Shown here: piece by piece, positions 18,252 to 28,496 of the stretch | Position numbering within the stretch: position 1 is the stretch's first letter | Layout of the letters: every line of letters starts with the position of its first letter | Assembly: GCA_910574895.1 (NCBI GenBank) | Contig: CAJTDQ010000010.1 | Span: forward strand, 1-64,000 | Direction of reading: 5' to 3' | DNA: 64,000 nt | Source of the DNA: Eubacteriaceae bacterium | Lineage (GTDB): Bacteria; Bacillota; Clostridia; Lachnospirales; Lachnospiraceae | The notes under the pieces: generated by a model | What the model was told of the DNA's origin: nothing | What the model saw: only the letters and a program-made list of their open reading frames with translations | Database searches by the model: none | Program-made: the position numbers and the translations under genes

Positions 18252-19541
18252 ATGGCAAATAAGAATATAACGGATAATATTTTACGCTGTTCCTTCTGTG
18301 GAAGAACGGAGGGACAGGTAAGAAGAATGATATCAGGTCCCGGAGATGCATATATTTGTGATGAATGTGTGGAGATTTGCGCAGGAATTGTAGATGATGA
18401 AGTTTATGGGAATGGTGAAGATGACGTTAAAGACGAGATTAATTTACTAAAGCCAAAAGAGATAAAAGAATTTTTAGATCAGTATGTTATAGGTCAGGAT
18501 GAGGCAAAGAAAGTATTGTCTGTTGCAGTATATAATCATTATAAGAGAGTGTTGGCAAACAAGGATTTGGACGTAGAACTACAGAAATCAAACATTTTAT
18601 TACTGGGTCCGACCGGTTCCGGCAAAACTTATCTTGCACAGACATTGGCAAAAATACTGAATGTACCTTTTGCTATTGCAGATGCAACAACACTGACAGA
18701 AGCCGGTTACGTAGGTGAAGATGTTGAGAATATTTTATTGAAGTTAATTCAGTCAGCAGATTACGATATTGAGAGAGCGCAGCATGGAATTATTTACATT
18801 GATGAAATAGATAAGATTACAAAGAAATCAGAAAATGTATCCATAACCAGAGATGTTTCCGGAGAGGGAGTACAGCAGGCACTTCTAAAGATATTAGAGG
18901 GAACAGAGGCAAGCGTTCCGCCGCAGGGAGGCAGAAAGCATCCACAACAGGAATTAATTCCTATTGATACGACAAATATATTGTTTATTTGTGGAGGTGC
19001 TTTTGCAGGACTGGATAAGATTATTGAGAGAAGACTGGATAAAAGTGCTATCGGTTTTGGTTCAGAATTATCAGAAAAGTCTGATAAAAAGACAGATGAG
19101 TTACTAAAAGAAGTAATGCCGCAGGACTTGACAAAGTTTGGTTTGATACCAGAGTTTATCGGTCGAGTTCCTGTTACAGTGACACTTGATTTATTAGATG
19201 AGAAAGCTTTAGAGAGAATTTTGACTGAGCCAAAGAATGCTTTGGTAAAACAGTATAAAAAGTTATTTGAGTTAGATGGTGTAGAGTTGAAATTTACCGA
19301 TGAAGCTATCAGTACGATTGCAAAACTAGCAGTAGAGAGAAAAACAGGTGCCAGAGGTTTGAGAGCTATTATAGAGAATGCTGTCATGGATACAATGTAT
19401 GAAACACCATCTGATGAGACCATTAAGGCATGTATAATTAATGAAGATGTTGTGAATGGACTGGCAGATGCAGAACTCGTATATAATTCACGTGTAAACA
19501 AGAATGATACAACAAAGAAGAAAAAGGGGAAAACTGCATAA
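18252..19541 (+). CDS. clpX: Clp protease ATP-binding subunit ClpX
   Basis: This 429-residue AAA+ unfoldase feeds substrates to ClpP. The N-terminal zinc-binding domain has CSFCGR and CDECVEIC (four Cys, about residues 14-39). Walker A is [12 protein letters not shown], Walker B is [10 protein letters not shown], sensor/arginine motifs follow (FIGRVPV), and the C-terminal small domain has the GARGLRAI sensor-2. Pore loop GYVGEDVE is present. The tail is Lys-rich. It lies 50 bp after clpP and 24 bp before lon. Confidence 0.97.
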   Translation: MANKNITDNILRCSFCGRTEGQVRRMISGPGDAYICDECVEICAGIVDDEVYGNGEDDVKDEINLLKPKEIKEFLDQYVIGQDEAKKVLSVAVYNHYKRVLANKDLDVELQKSNILLLGPTGSGKTYLAQTLAKILNVPFAIADATTLTEAGYVGEDVENILLKLIQSADYDIERAQHGIIYIDEIDKITKKSENVSITRDVSGEGVQQALLKILEGTEASVPPQGGRKHPQQELIPIDTTNILFICGGAFAGLDKIIERRLDKSAIGFGSELSEKSDKKTDELLKEVMPQDLTKFGLIPEFIGRVPVTVTLDLLDEKALERILTEPKNALVKQYKKLFELDGVELKFTDEAISTIAKLAVERKTGARGLRAIIENAVMDTMYETPSDETIKACIINEDVVNGLADAELVYNSRVNKNDTTKKKKGKTA

Positions 19542-19564
19542 GTGTAGTTTAATAAGGAGATTTT

Positions 19565-21877
19565 ATGTCAGAGAATATAAATACATTTCCGGTTATACCG
19601 TTGAGAGGACTTGCAATATTACCGGGAACAACAGTTCATTTTGACGTTAGTAGAAAATCATCAATTGCGGCGGCAGAGGAGGCAATGCTAAACAGCAGAG
19701 AATTATTTGTTGTCGCACAGAAAGACCCGGTGGAAGAAACACCGGGTTTTGATGGTGTATATAAAGTAGGTACAATTGTTGTTGTAAAGCAGTTAAACAA
19801 ACTACAGGGAAATGTCATAAGAGTGATGGTTGAAGCTGTAGGGAAGGGAAGGCTTCAGTCTCTCTATGAAGAAAGAGAATACTTGGAAGGAGAAGCCAAA
19901 ATTATTAGCGATGAGGAAAATACCTTATCGGATACTCAGGAAGAGGCTTTTGTCAGAGAGTTAAAAGACGCAGTCAAAACATTTCATGCTACAATTAACG
20001 AACTTTCAGAATCAAGTTTTAAAGGTTTAATGGCAATTGAAGAATTAGAAAAACTGATGATTCAGATTCTTTTAAGAATTAAAGTGGACTATAAAACAAA
20101 ACAGGAATTTTTAGAAGTAAATGGAATACTTGATAAATTTTCTGTTGTACTGGCATACTTAACAAAAGAGTCAGAAATCGGTGAAATTCGTGCAGGTATT
20201 ATATCTAAGGTTAAAGAACGCTTAGATAAAAGCCAGAAAGAGCATATTCTGCGTGAACAGATGCAGGTTATAAGAGAAGAATTGGGAGATGATTTTCTGG
20301 CAGAAGCAGATGAGTTTGAAAAACAGATACATGAATTGAATGCAGACGAAGAAGTAAAAGAAAAATTATTAAAGGAATTATCCAGATTCAAATCATATGC
20401 AGGAAATGCAGTGGAAGGCAACGTTATCAGAACGTATTTGGAGAACATGTTAGAACTTCCGTGGAATAATGAAACAGAAGAAAATCCTGATTTGAAAAAT
20501 GCAGAGGAAATTTTAAGTAGAGATCATTATGAATTAAAAAAAGTGAAAGAGCGTATTTTAGAATTTCTGGCAGTGAGACAACTTACAATGGCAGAGAAAG
20601 TAAGTCCGATTATATGTCTTGTGGGACCACCGGGAACAGGAAAAACGTCTATTGCCCATTCAATTGCAGAAGCATTAAATAAGAAGTATGTCAGAATCTG
20701 TCTTGGCGGTGTGGACGATGAATCAGAAATTCGCGGACACAGAAAAACATATGTAGGCGCAATGCCGGGACGTATAGCGAAAGGATTAAAACAGGCAGGT
20801 ACTTCAAATCCCCTGATTTTATTTGATGAGATTGATAAGATGGGAAGAGGGGTTCATGGAGACCCGGCAGCAGCATTGCTGGAGGTATTAGATTCAGAGC
20901 AGAATATGAAGTTTCGGGATAATTATGTAGAACTTCCAATCGACTTGTCGAAGGTATTATTTATTGCTACGGCAAATGATGCAGGCACTATTCCGGAGCC
21001 GTTGCTTGACCGAATGGAAATCATAGAAGTAGAGGGATATACAGAAAATGAAAAATTCCATATTGCAAAAGATCATTTATTGAAAAAGCAGTATGAAAAA
21101 AATGGTATTAAGAAGAGCTGGCTGTCAATTACGGACGAGGGAATCAACAGTATTATAAAGTACTATACAAGAGAAGCCGGTGTGAGACAGCTGGATAGAG
21201 AAATTTCGAAGGTATGCAGAAAGGCTGCCAGTGAAATTGTAAAGAACCAGAAGAAGCGGTTAAAGGTTACTTCAAAAAATATTGAAAAATATCTGGGAAG
21301 AAAAATCTACGATATTGATTTGGCAAATGAGAAGAACGATATTGGTATCGTAAGAGGATTGGCGTGGACCGCTGTAGGTGGAACTACACTTCAGATAGAA
21401 GTCAATACAATGCCGGGAAAAGGTGAATTAAAACTGACCGGACAGTTGGGTGATGTCATGAAAGAGTCGGCTCAGATTGCATTAACCTATGTAAGAAGCA
21501 TTGCAGATGATTACGGTGTTAAAAAAGCATTTTTCAAAGAGCATGATATACATATCCATGTACCAGAAGGAGCTGTTCCAAAGGATGGTCCTTCTGCAGG
21601 TATTACGATGGCTACAGCCCTCTTGTCAGCAGCAGCGAAACGCAAGGTAAACTGTAAAGTTGCCATGACAGGAGAAGTTAACCTTCGGGGAAAGGTTATG
21701 CCAATTGGCGGATTAAAGGAAAAACTTCTGGCCGCAAAAAATGCAGGTATTAAGACAGTATTAGTTCCAAAGAAAAATGAGCCAATGCTTGATGAGATTT
21801 CAAAGGAAATTACCAGTGGCATGAAAATTGTTCTAGCGGAAGATATGAGTGAAGTGTTAAAAACAGCACTTTGTTAA
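19565..21877 (+). CDS. lon: Endopeptidase La (Lon protease)
   Basis: This 770-residue ATP-dependent serine protease removes damaged and regulatory proteins. An N-terminal substrate-binding domain (FPVIPLRGLAILPG, about 1-200) leads through a coiled region to the AAA+ module, with Walker A GPPGTGKTSIAHS and Walker B NPLILFDEIDK. The C-terminal protease domain has catalytic Ser in PKDGPSAGITMAT and Lys in KEKLLAAKNAGIK. The length is normal. It lies in the clp-lon-engB run; no CtsR/HrcA-type operator was seen just before it. Confidence 0.97.
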   Translation: MSENINTFPVIPLRGLAILPGTTVHFDVSRKSSIAAAEEAMLNSRELFVVAQKDPVEETPGFDGVYKVGTIVVVKQLNKLQGNVIRVMVEAVGKGRLQSLYEEREYLEGEAKIISDEENTLSDTQEEAFVRELKDAVKTFHATINELSESSFKGLMAIEELEKLMIQILLRIKVDYKTKQEFLEVNGILDKFSVVLAYLTKESEIGEIRAGIISKVKERLDKSQKEHILREQMQVIREELGDDFLAEADEFEKQIHELNADEEVKEKLLKELSRFKSYAGNAVEGNVIRTYLENMLELPWNNETEENPDLKNAEEILSRDHYELKKVKERILEFLAVRQLTMAEKVSPIICLVGPPGTGKTSIAHSIAEALNKKYVRICLGGVDDESEIRGHRKTYVGAMPGRIAKGLKQAGTSNPLILFDEIDKMGRGVHGDPAAALLEVLDSEQNMKFRDNYVELPIDLSKVLFIATANDAGTIPEPLLDRMEIIEVEGYTENEKFHIAKDHLLKKQYEKNGIKKSWLSITDEGINSIIKYYTREAGVRQLDREISKVCRKAASEIVKNQKKRLKVTSKNIEKYLGRKIYDIDLANEKNDIGIVRGLAWTAVGGTTLQIEVNTMPGKGELKLTGQLGDVMKESAQIALTYVRSIADDYGVKKAFFKEHDIHIHVPEGAVPKDGPSAGITMATALLSAAAKRKVNCKVAMTGEVNLRGKVMPIGGLKEKLLAAKNAGIKTVLVPKKNEPMLDEISKEITSGMKIVLAEDMSEVLKTALC

Positions 21878-21907
21878 ATAGTAAATAAAGTAGTGAGGTA
21901 AAGGAAG

Positions 21908-22507
21908 ATGATTGTTAAGAGTGTTGAATTAGAGACCGTTTGTGGGATAACTAGTAAACTGCCGGAAAATGTGATACCGGAAATTGCTTTTGCGGGTAAG
22001 TCCAATGTAGGTAAGTCATCTTTGATTAATGGTCTTGTAAATCGAAAAGCTTTAGCCAGAACATCTTCTCAGCCGGGAAAGACACAAACGATTAACTTCT
22101 ATAATGTAAATAAAGAATGTTATTTTGTGGATCTGCCAGGCTACGGTTATGCCAGCGTAGCAAAAGAAGTGAAGGCAAAATGGGGAAAGATGATAGAGAA
22201 TTATCTCCATACTTCGCAGGTTTTAAAAGCGGTGTTTTTGTTAATTGATATCAGACATGAACCATCAAACAATGATATCGATATGTATGAATGGATATTG
22301 GCAAATGGATATGAGCCGATTATTATTGCTACGAAACTGGATAAGATTAAAAGAAGCCAGATTCAAAAGCATTTAAAAATGATAAAGGTGGGATTAGATG
22401 TAGTTCCAGGAACAAAGATATTACCTTTTTCGGCACAGACGAAACAGGGAAAAGACGAGATACTGGCAGTGATAGATGAGCTGGTATATGGTACAAATGA
22501 GGAGTAA
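21908..22507 (+). CDS. engB: Ribosome biogenesis GTP-binding protein YihA/YsxC
   Basis: This 199-residue small GTPase acts late in 50S subunit assembly. G1 is GKSNVGKSSLIN, G3 is DLPGYGYA, G4 is TKLDKI, and G5 is SAQTKQG. Its place directly after lon is the common Firmicutes order. AAAGGAAG precedes the start, and DUF4364 follows within 7 bp, so they share an mRNA. Confidence 0.96.
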   Translation: MIVKSVELETVCGITSKLPENVIPEIAFAGKSNVGKSSLINGLVNRKALARTSSQPGKTQTINFYNVNKECYFVDLPGYGYASVAKEVKAKWGKMIENYLHTSQVLKAVFLLIDIRHEPSNNDIDMYEWILANGYEPIIIATKLDKIKRSQIQKHLKMIKVGLDVVPGTKILPFSAQTKQGKDEILAVIDELVYGTNEE

Positions 22508-22513
22508 CAACAT

Positions 22514-23038
22514 ATGGCGATAGAAACAGAAACTTTATATAAGTTAATGATTATGCATATGCTGAATAAAGTAGAATTTCCATTGACAAACACACAAATT
22601 GCACAATTTTTTCTGGAAAATGAATACACCAATTATTTTGCAGTGCAGAAAGCAATCAGTGAGTTGATAGAAGACGGGTTTGTTTTTTCTAATGTGAATC
22701 GAAACACATCCTATTATCATCTGACATCAGAGGGGAGAGAAAGCCTTAAATTTTTCGAAAACAAAATACCAAATCAGGTAGTAGACGATATTGACATGTT
22801 TTTGGTAGATAATAAATACGAACTGCGCAATGAAGTCGGAACAATTTCTGATTACTACAGGGCATCCAATGGAGATTATGTAGTTCACTGTCAGGTAAAA
22901 GAAGGTGATACCACGCTGATTGAAGTAAATATTTCTACACCTGACAGAAAAATGGCATCTCAGATGTGTACCAATTGGGAAGCCATGAATAACAGTCAAA
23001 AAATATATCAGTTTATTATAGATAATCTGACAAAGTAA
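22514..23038 (+). CDS. DUF4364 family protein
   Basis: This 174-residue protein belongs to a family widespread in clostridia and of unknown role. The N-terminal ~75 residues look like a winged helix (TQIAQFFLENEYTNYFAVQKAISELIEDGFV), and the C-terminal half is a mixed alpha/beta region (DYYRASNGDYVVHCQVKEG). A regulator or adaptor role is an inference from fold only. It is 6 bp after engB and 12 bp before the likely lepA start, inside the housekeeping operon. Confidence 0.8.
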   Translation: MAIETETLYKLMIMHMLNKVEFPLTNTQIAQFFLENEYTNYFAVQKAISELIEDGFVFSNVNRNTSYYHLTSEGRESLKFFENKIPNQVVDDIDMFLVDNKYELRNEVGTISDYYRASNGDYVVHCQVKEGDTTLIEVNISTPDRKMASQMCTNWEAMNNSQKIYQFIIDNLTK

Positions 23039-23050
23039 GTGGAGGAAAAA

Positions 23051-24865
23051 GTGGCACGTATAGACCAGAGTAAAATAAGAAATTTTTGTATTATAGCCCA
23101 TATAGACCATGGAAAATCTACATTGGCAGACAGGATTATTGAGATGACAGGTCTTTTGACAAATAGAGAGATGCAGTCACAGGTTCTTGATAATATGGAT
23201 TTGGAACGTGAACGTGGAATTACGATTAAGTCTCAGGCGGTCCGCACGGTATATAAAGCAAAAGATGGAGAAGAATATATTTTTAATTTGATTGATACGC
23301 CGGGGCATGTGGATTTCAATTATGAGGTATCAAGAAGTCTGGCAGCCTGCGATGGTGCTGTTTTGGTAGTAGATGCGGCTCAAGGGGTAGAAGCACAGAC
23401 GCTGGCAAATGTGTATCTTGCGATGGATCATGATCTGGAAGTTTTTCCGGTAATTAATAAAGTGGATCTGCCTTCAGCAGACCCGGACAGAGTAAAAGCG
23501 GAAATAGAGGATGTGATTGGGCTTGAAGCAGAAGATGCACCTTTAGTTTCAGCAAAAACAGGATTAAACTGTGAAGATGTTTTAGAAGCGATTGTAAAAA
23601 ATGTCCCGGCACCAACAGGTAATGCAGGCGCACCTTTGCAGGCATTAATTTTTGACAGTTTATATGATTCATATAAAGGGGTTATTGTGTTCTGCAGAAT
23701 CAAGGAAGGTACCGTAAAGCCTGGAATGAATATTAAAATGATGGCGACCGGTGCTACAGCGAATGTAGTAGAAGTGGGATATTTCGGTGCAGGACAGTTT
23801 ATTTCCTGTGATGAATTGTCAGCAGGAATGGTTGGATATATTACAGCCAGTATTAAAAATGTGGCAGATACAAAAGTAGGTGATACAGTAACGAATGCGG
23901 ATGCACCATGCAGCGAGGCATTGCCGGGATATAAGGAAGTACAGTCTATGGTGTATTGTGGTCTGTATCCTGCCGATGGAGCAAAATACCCGGATTTAAG
24001 AGATGCACTGGAAAAATTACAGTTAAATGATGCGGCTTTAAAATACGAACCGGAAACGTCTGTTGCTCTTGGATTTGGATTCCGTTGTGGATTTTTGGGA
24101 CTTTTGCATCTTGAGATAATTCAGGAGAGATTAGAGAGAGAATACGGTCTTGATTTAGTAACAACAGCTCCATCTGTTATTTATAAAGTTTATAAAGACA
24201 ATGGAGAGATAATAGAGCTGACCAATCCAACAAATCTTCCTGACCCAAACGAAATATCTTATATGGAAGAGCCGATTGTCAGCGCCGAAATTATGGTGAC
24301 AACAGAGTTTATTGGTGCGATTATGGAACTCTGCCAGCAGAGGCGTGGCAGATATATTAGCATGGAGTATGTAGAGGGACAGAGAGCGCTTTTGAAATAT
24401 GATATTCCTTTAAATGAAATTATATACGATTTCTTTGATGCACTGAAATCCCGTTCCAGAGGGTATGCGTCATTTGACTATGAATTAAAAGGATATGAAC
24501 AGGCGAAGTTAGTGAAGTTAGATATCCTTATTAATAAAGAAGAAGTGGATGCATTATCGTTTATTGTGCCGGAAGTTTCTGCATATGAGCGTGGAAAGAA
24601 GATGTGTGAGAAGTTAAAGAAAGAGATTCCAAGACAGTTATTTGAAGTGCCGATTCAGGCAGCGGTGGGTAGTAAGGTTATTGCTAGAGAAACAGTAAAG
24701 GCAATGCGAAAAGATGTTTTGGCAAAATGTTATGGTGGTGATATTTCCCGTAAGAAGAAGCTTCTCGAAAAACAGAAAGAAGGAAAGAAGCGTATGCGTC
24801 AGGTAGGAAATGTTGAGATACCACAGAGTGCATTTATGGCAGTATTGAAATTAGATGAAGAATAG
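23051..24865 (+). CDS. lepA: Elongation factor 4 (LepA)
   Basis: This 604-residue translational GTPase acts on stalled or assembling ribosomes. G1 is [13 protein letters not shown], switch I contains [11 protein letters not shown]3 is DTPGHVDF, and G4 is NKVDLP. The EF-G-like domains and the LepA-specific C-terminal domain (about 485-604, FKPs replaced by [17 protein letters not shown]) follow. GTG 23051 is chosen because GGAGG lies at 23041-23045; an earlier in-frame GTG at 23039 overlaps that site. A hairpin terminator overlaps the stop. Confidence 0.97.
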   Translation: MARIDQSKIRNFCIIAHIDHGKSTLADRIIEMTGLLTNREMQSQVLDNMDLERERGITIKSQAVRTVYKAKDGEEYIFNLIDTPGHVDFNYEVSRSLAACDGAVLVVDAAQGVEAQTLANVYLAMDHDLEVFPVINKVDLPSADPDRVKAEIEDVIGLEAEDAPLVSAKTGLNCEDVLEAIVKNVPAPTGNAGAPLQALIFDSLYDSYKGVIVFCRIKEGTVKPGMNIKMMATGATANVVEVGYFGAGQFISCDELSAGMVGYITASIKNVADTKVGDTVTNADAPCSEALPGYKEVQSMVYCGLYPADGAKYPDLRDALEKLQLNDAALKYEPETSVALGFGFRCGFLGLLHLEIIQERLEREYGLDLVTTAPSVIYKVYKDNGEIIELTNPTNLPDPNEISYMEEPIVSAEIMVTTEFIGAIMELCQQRRGRYISMEYVEGQRALLKYDIPLNEIIYDFFDALKSRSRGYASFDYELKGYEQAKLVKLDILINKEEVDALSFIVPEVSAYERGKKMCEKLKKEIPRQLFEVPIQAAVGSKVIARETVKAMRKDVLAKCYGGDISRKKKLLEKQKEGKKRMRQVGNVEIPQSAFMAVLKLDEE

Positions 24866-24883
24866 GCATTGCCTATTCTTTTT
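24860..24883 (+). terminator. Terminator overlapping the lepA stop codon
   Basis: GAATAGGCA (24860-24868) and TGCCTATTC (24870-24878) pair, then TTTTTC. The loop is tight, so the innermost pairs must open. Read-through into hemW is likely, because hemW begins about 30 bp later. Confidence 0.6.
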
Positions 24884-24913
24884 CTCTATTAGTGTTAGGA
24901 GATGAAAAGGACA

Positions 24914-26146
24914 ATGGACAAAAAGAACTTAGAGATTTATATACATATTCCATTTTGTGTGAAGAAGTGCGATTATTGTGATTTTTTATCTATGAAGGCA
25001 GATGAAAGTACAAAACGGGAATATGTACATGCTTTAATCAGGGAAATTGAATTAAGCAGAGAAAAGATGAAAGATTACCAGATAGATACAGTGTTTATTG
25101 GAGGGGGAACCCCGTCTATTCTAGATGGAGAATATATTGAAGAAATCATGCAGGCATTAAGTGAAAATAGTCTGGTTTCAGAGGATGCTGAGATTACGAT
25201 AGAGTGTAATCCAGGAACTGTCACTGAAGAAAAACTGCTAACATATAGAAACGCAGGAATTAACAGAATCAGTTTTGGACTGCAGTCAGCTGATGATGAG
25301 GAGTTGAAAAGTATTGGAAGAATTCATAATTATGCACAGTTTGAAGAAAGTTTCAGGTTGGCAAGAGAAGCAGGTTTCGATAATATTAATATAGATATTA
25401 TGAGTGCTCTTCCAGGTCAGAGTATCGAGACCTATCAAAATACCTTGAAAAAGGTTATTTCCCTGCAGGCGGAGCATATTTCGGCATATAGTCTGATTGT
25501 GGAAGAAGATACGCCGTTAAATGACAGAGTGCAGGAAGCTTTAGAAAAAGGAATAGACATTTTACCAGATGAAGATACAGAGCGTGAGATGTATTACCTG
25601 ACAGAACGAAAATTAAGCGAAGCAGATTATAAGCGTTATGAAATATCCAATTACAGCAAGGCAGGCTATGAATGCAGGCACAATATAGGATATTGGAAAA
25701 GAGTTGAGTATCTGGGCTTTGGTTTAGGCGCAGCCTCAATGTATCAGGGGATGAGATATAATAATACTTATGAGATGGATAAGTATATAGGTTTGTTATC
25801 AGATGGAAAAGATGAAGAATGCGATTTTTATGGAGATAACGATTTTTTTCAGGATGATATCTGGGATATCCGAGAAGATGTATTATCTGTCTTAGAGGGG
25901 AAAATCCAGAGGCTTACGCGGAAGGATATGATGGAAGAGTTTATGTTTTTAGGACTCCGAATGATTGAGGGAATATCTGAAAAGGAATTTCAGAAGAACT
26001 TTGGAAGAAGTTATGACAGTGTTTATGGTAAGGTGACAGAAAAGCTGATTGCACAGGAATTAATAGAGAAAAATGGGGATAATGTAAAATTGACGAAAAG
26101 AGGCGTGGATGTAAGTAATTATGTAATGTCGCAATTTTTGTTGTAA
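24914..26146 (+). CDS. hemW: Radical SAM family heme chaperone HemW
   Basis: This 410-residue protein has the HemW-specific CX3CX2C cluster motif (PFCVKKCDYCDF) near its start, the GGGTPS loop and a radical SAM barrel. A C-terminal HemN-type domain follows (about 300-400). HemW is a heme-delivery protein, earlier misnamed coproporphyrinogen oxidase. ATG 24914 is preferred: the AGGAG at 24897-24901 touches the earlier in-frame ATG 24902. It normally sits before hrcA in clostridia, but here 8 kb of other genes separate them. Confidence 0.93.
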   Translation: MDKKNLEIYIHIPFCVKKCDYCDFLSMKADESTKREYVHALIREIELSREKMKDYQIDTVFIGGGTPSILDGEYIEEIMQALSENSLVSEDAEITIECNPGTVTEEKLLTYRNAGINRISFGLQSADDEELKSIGRIHNYAQFEESFRLAREAGFDNINIDIMSALPGQSIETYQNTLKKVISLQAEHISAYSLIVEEDTPLNDRVQEALEKGIDILPDEDTEREMYYLTERKLSEADYKRYEISNYSKAGYECRHNIGYWKRVEYLGFGLGAASMYQGMRYNNTYEMDKYIGLLSDGKDEECDFYGDNDFFQDDIWDIREDVLSVLEGKIQRLTRKDMMEEFMFLGLRMIEGISEKEFQKNFGRSYDSVYGKVTEKLIAQELIEKNGDNVKLTKRGVDVSNYVMSQFLL

Positions 26147-26180
26147 CATAATAAATTTATAAAGCAACTAAAAGAATATG

Positions 26181-26209
26181 TTGACGACTTTGGAATTGTC
26201 AAATATAAT
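26181..26209 (+). promoter_or_regulatory. Promoter of the antitoxin RNA/toxin unit
   Basis: TTGACG (26181-26186) and TATAAT (26204-26209) are 17 nt apart. No gene starts for 220 nt, so the first product is a non-coding RNA that ends at the terminator at 26386. Confidence 0.7.
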
Positions 26210-26216
26210 AAAAATA

Positions 26217-26385
26217 GTTGTAGGATTTTTTAGTATTTATTTTTTTGAAAAATTAGTGTATAATATTAAATATAAATTTATTATATTATTTGCTGTGACT
26301 GTATATATCAGCAGACATAAAAATAAGGTACAGATTATATATTATTTCCGCTTTCCAGTATGCGGCTAACAAGAGTCTGGAAATA
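26217..26385 (+). ncRNA. Candidate type III antitoxin RNA (CptI-like)
   Basis: The ~170-nt stretch between a good promoter and a strong terminator has no credible gene and lies directly before a probable CptN-type toxin. That is the standard layout of type III systems. The last 100 nt contain two loosely similar units offset by 56 nt. Each begins ATTATTT and holds a small stem: GCTG..CAGC around 26292-26312 and CCGC..GCGG around 26348-26364. TTTCCAG/CTGGAAA also pairs. The repeats are weak by eye, so the antitoxin call rests mainly on layout. Confidence 0.5.
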
Positions 26386-26413
26386 AAAAAGTCCTATAAT
26401 AGGACTTTTTTTA
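26386..26413 (+). terminator. Terminator between antitoxin RNA and toxin gene
   Basis: AAAAAGTCCTA (26386-26396) and TAGGACTTTTT (26400-26410) form a perfect stem followed by more T. It ends 18 bp before the toxin start, so only read-through transcripts make toxin. Confidence 0.9.
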
Positions 26414-26430
26414 TTGGAGGGAATACATAT

Positions 26431-26916
26431 ATGGAAATAGGAAGATTATATTTTGTTAAAGAAGAGTATTATGACAAGTATGGACAATTTGGCTTGTTGT
26501 ATAATAAAGAAAATGTAGATGGGAGAGAACATAATCGACCTTGCTGTTATTTGTTCAAATATAGTGAGAGTAACATTTATTGGATGATTCCATTATCAAC
26601 AAAGGTAGATAAGTATGAAAGGGAGTTTGAAAATTCAATTAAAAAATATGGCATATGTGATAATATAAGTTTTGGATATGTTTTAGGAAAAAAATGTGCC
26701 TTTTTATTACAAAATATGTTTCCGGTAGTAGAGAAATATATTTTAAATATGTACATCAATCCAGTAACAGGAAAACCTGTTCAAGTTGATGGAAAATTAA
26801 TGAAAGAGTTGAATAGAAAAGCCAGAAAGAAAATAAGGTTTAATATGAATGGAAAAAAGTTAGGAATGAGTGATATTGTTGCGATATTGAATGGAATAGA
26901 AAAAGAAGCAGATTGA
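26431..26916 (+). CDS. Probable type III toxin-antitoxin system toxin, CptIN family
   Basis: This 161-residue protein resembles, as far as I recall the family, the CptN/ToxN-type endoribonuclease toxins of gut clostridia. The N-terminal strand is IGRLYFV, followed by RPCCYLF, YWMIPLSTKVDKYE, a GYVLGKKCAFLLQNMFPV segment, and a basic C-terminal helix region (RKARKKIRFN). ToxN-fold toxins cut mRNA and are held inactive by repeat RNA encoded upstream, which matches the promoter, non-coding stretch and terminator here. GGAGG lies 10 nt before the ATG. Family assignment is from memory of sequence pattern. A different MazF/PemK-like toxin fold is the main alternative. Confidence 0.6.
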   Translation: MEIGRLYFVKEEYYDKYGQFGLLYNKENVDGREHNRPCCYLFKYSESNIYWMIPLSTKVDKYEREFENSIKKYGICDNISFGYVLGKKCAFLLQNMFPVVEKYILNMYINPVTGKPVQVDGKLMKELNRKARKKIRFNMNGKKLGMSDIVAILNGIEKEAD

Positions 26917-26926
26917 CTGCTTCTTT
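26902..26926. terminator. Bidirectional terminator between toxin and MATE genes
   Basis: AAAGAAGCAG (26902-26911) and CTGCTTCTTT (26917-26926) form a 10-bp stem with loop ATTGA, which includes the toxin stop codon. T-rich runs follow in both directions. Confidence 0.8.
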
Positions 26927-26928
26927 CT

Positions 26929-28317
26929 CTATTCTACAATTGTATTTAGCCACGTTTTCCTTTTCACTAATATAAACCCAATCACGGATTTCACAGCATC
27001 TAACATGCTGATACATAGAAACATCCAGACAATTGGCATTGATGTAAAATGTGCCAGTATCATAGCAAGAGGAACGTTTATGCACCAGATAAATCCGCTG
27101 TCAAAAATAAAGGTCATAATTGTTTTTCCACCACTGCGCAGTGTAAAATAAGATGCATTAGTAAAGGCATTGAATGGTGCTGCTAATGCGTGAACCAGTA
27201 TAAATCTTGAAGCAAGATATCGAATTTCTCCTGTCGTATTGTATATCTGCGGGAAAAGTACAGCAGCAATCAAAAGAATTGCGGAAACTCCCAGAGAAAT
27301 CAAAATAGAAAATACAATCATTTTTCTGTCAGTGTCGACAGCTTCTTTTTCTTTTCCGGCTCCGATTAATTGACCGATAACAATGGAGATCGCAATACCC
27401 ATTGTTAAGAATGCAGTGTTTACTACATTGTTTATCGTATTGGCGATATTGAGTCCTGCTACAGCAGGCAGTCCTCTTGTAGACATGGCCTGTGTCTGCA
27501 TTGCAATTCCGGCAGCCCATAAAACTTCATTGAATAATAATGGTGTGCCCTTAGTAATAATATTTTTTACCAGATGCATAGGAACATGAAGATTATGGTA
27601 TGCACCGATAATAAATTGATATTTATCAGAATGTCTGTGTGTGTAGAACATAAGATATCCACATTCTACAAATCTGGAAAGCACGGTGGCAATCGCCGCA
27701 CCAACAACTCCAAGTTTTGGGAATCCCAACAATCCAAAAATCAATAATGCATTAAAGACAAAGTCAACAACAACGGCAATAACACCGGCAATCATAGGAA
27801 CTGTTGTCTGTCCTGCTTCCTTTAATGTGGTGCTGTAACAGTTGGAAATTACAAATGGAATGATACTAAACAGCATAACAAATAAGTAATTTCTTGCATA
27901 ATGAAATGTAGCAGCAATATTACCGGAGTCTCCACCTTCATGTAAAAACATGTTGATAAGAGGTTCATGAAAAAGAATAAATATAAACAGACTGATTGCG
28001 ATGACAATCAGGCCGATAATAAATTTCATTCGAAATACATTTCGAACACCCTTGTGGTCTTTTCTGCCAAAATACTGGGCGGAGAAAATACCGGCTCCAG
28101 ACATTCCGCCAAATACTGCGAGGTTAAAAACAAAGAAAAGCTGATTTACAACAGCGACACCAGTCATCTGATCTGTTCCGACTTTTCCAACCATTACATT
28201 ATCAAGCATTGCTACAAAGTTTGTAAAAAGACTCTGTATTACAATTGGTAATGCTATTGCTAATATCATTTTGTAAAAATCTTTATCACCAAAATATTTT
28301 GCTTTTATGTTCTTCAT
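26929..28317 (-). CDS. MATE family efflux transporter
   Basis: This 462-residue membrane protein has twelve predicted helices in two related halves, typical of MATE (NorM/DinF-like) Na+ or H+ drug antiporters. Recognisable stretches are ALPIVIQSLFTNFVAMLDN in helix 1 and ALAAPFNAFTNASYFTLRSGGKT near helix 10. The start at 28317 has AAGGAGG upstream; 26 further codons in frame upstream lack such a site. It is divergent from the MarR gene at 28497, a common pairing in which the MarR protein represses the pump. Substrates are not predictable. Confidence 0.9.
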   Translation of the reverse strand: MKNIKAKYFGDKDFYKMILAIALPIVIQSLFTNFVAMLDNVMVGKVGTDQMTGVAVVNQLFFVFNLAVFGGMSGAGIFSAQYFGRKDHKGVRNVFRMKFIIGLIVIAISLFIFILFHEPLINMFLHEGGDSGNIAATFHYARNYLFVMLFSIIPFVISNCYSTTLKEAGQTTVPMIAGVIAVVVDFVFNALLIFGLLGFPKLGVVGAAIATVLSRFVECGYLMFYTHRHSDKYQFIIGAYHNLHVPMHLVKNIITKGTPLLFNEVLWAAGIAMQTQAMSTRGLPAVAGLNIANTINNVVNTAFLTMGIAISIVIGQLIGAGKEKEAVDTDRKMIVFSILISLGVSAILLIAAVLFPQIYNTTGEIRYLASRFILVHALAAPFNAFTNASYFTLRSGGKTIMTFIFDSGFIWCINVPLAMILAHFTSMPIVWMFLCISMLDAVKSVIGFILVKRKTWLNTIVE

Positions 28318-28496
28318 TATAAAACCTCCTTCTCTTAGTGTCTCTAAATAGTCATAGATAGTAGGATAACATATTCTAGAGATAGAAGTAAACACTTTTT
28401 AAAACGAAATTTATTATATTGACGAAAACGAAAATGTATAGTAAAGTACACAAAGTGAAAGGTTCACAAAGTAAACTAATTACAAAAGGAGAAATA

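Noticed and set aside
18794-19501. 235-codon frame on - opposite clpX
   Set aside because: Shadow of the clpX coding strand; composition is Ser/Phe-rich with no family resemblance.
26178-26369. 63-codon hydrophobic frame before the toxin gene
   Set aside because: It covers the promoter itself and the candidate antitoxin RNA and has no ribosome site.
27967-28251. 94-codon frame on + inside the MATE gene
   Set aside because: Antisense to conserved transporter helices with no start signal.
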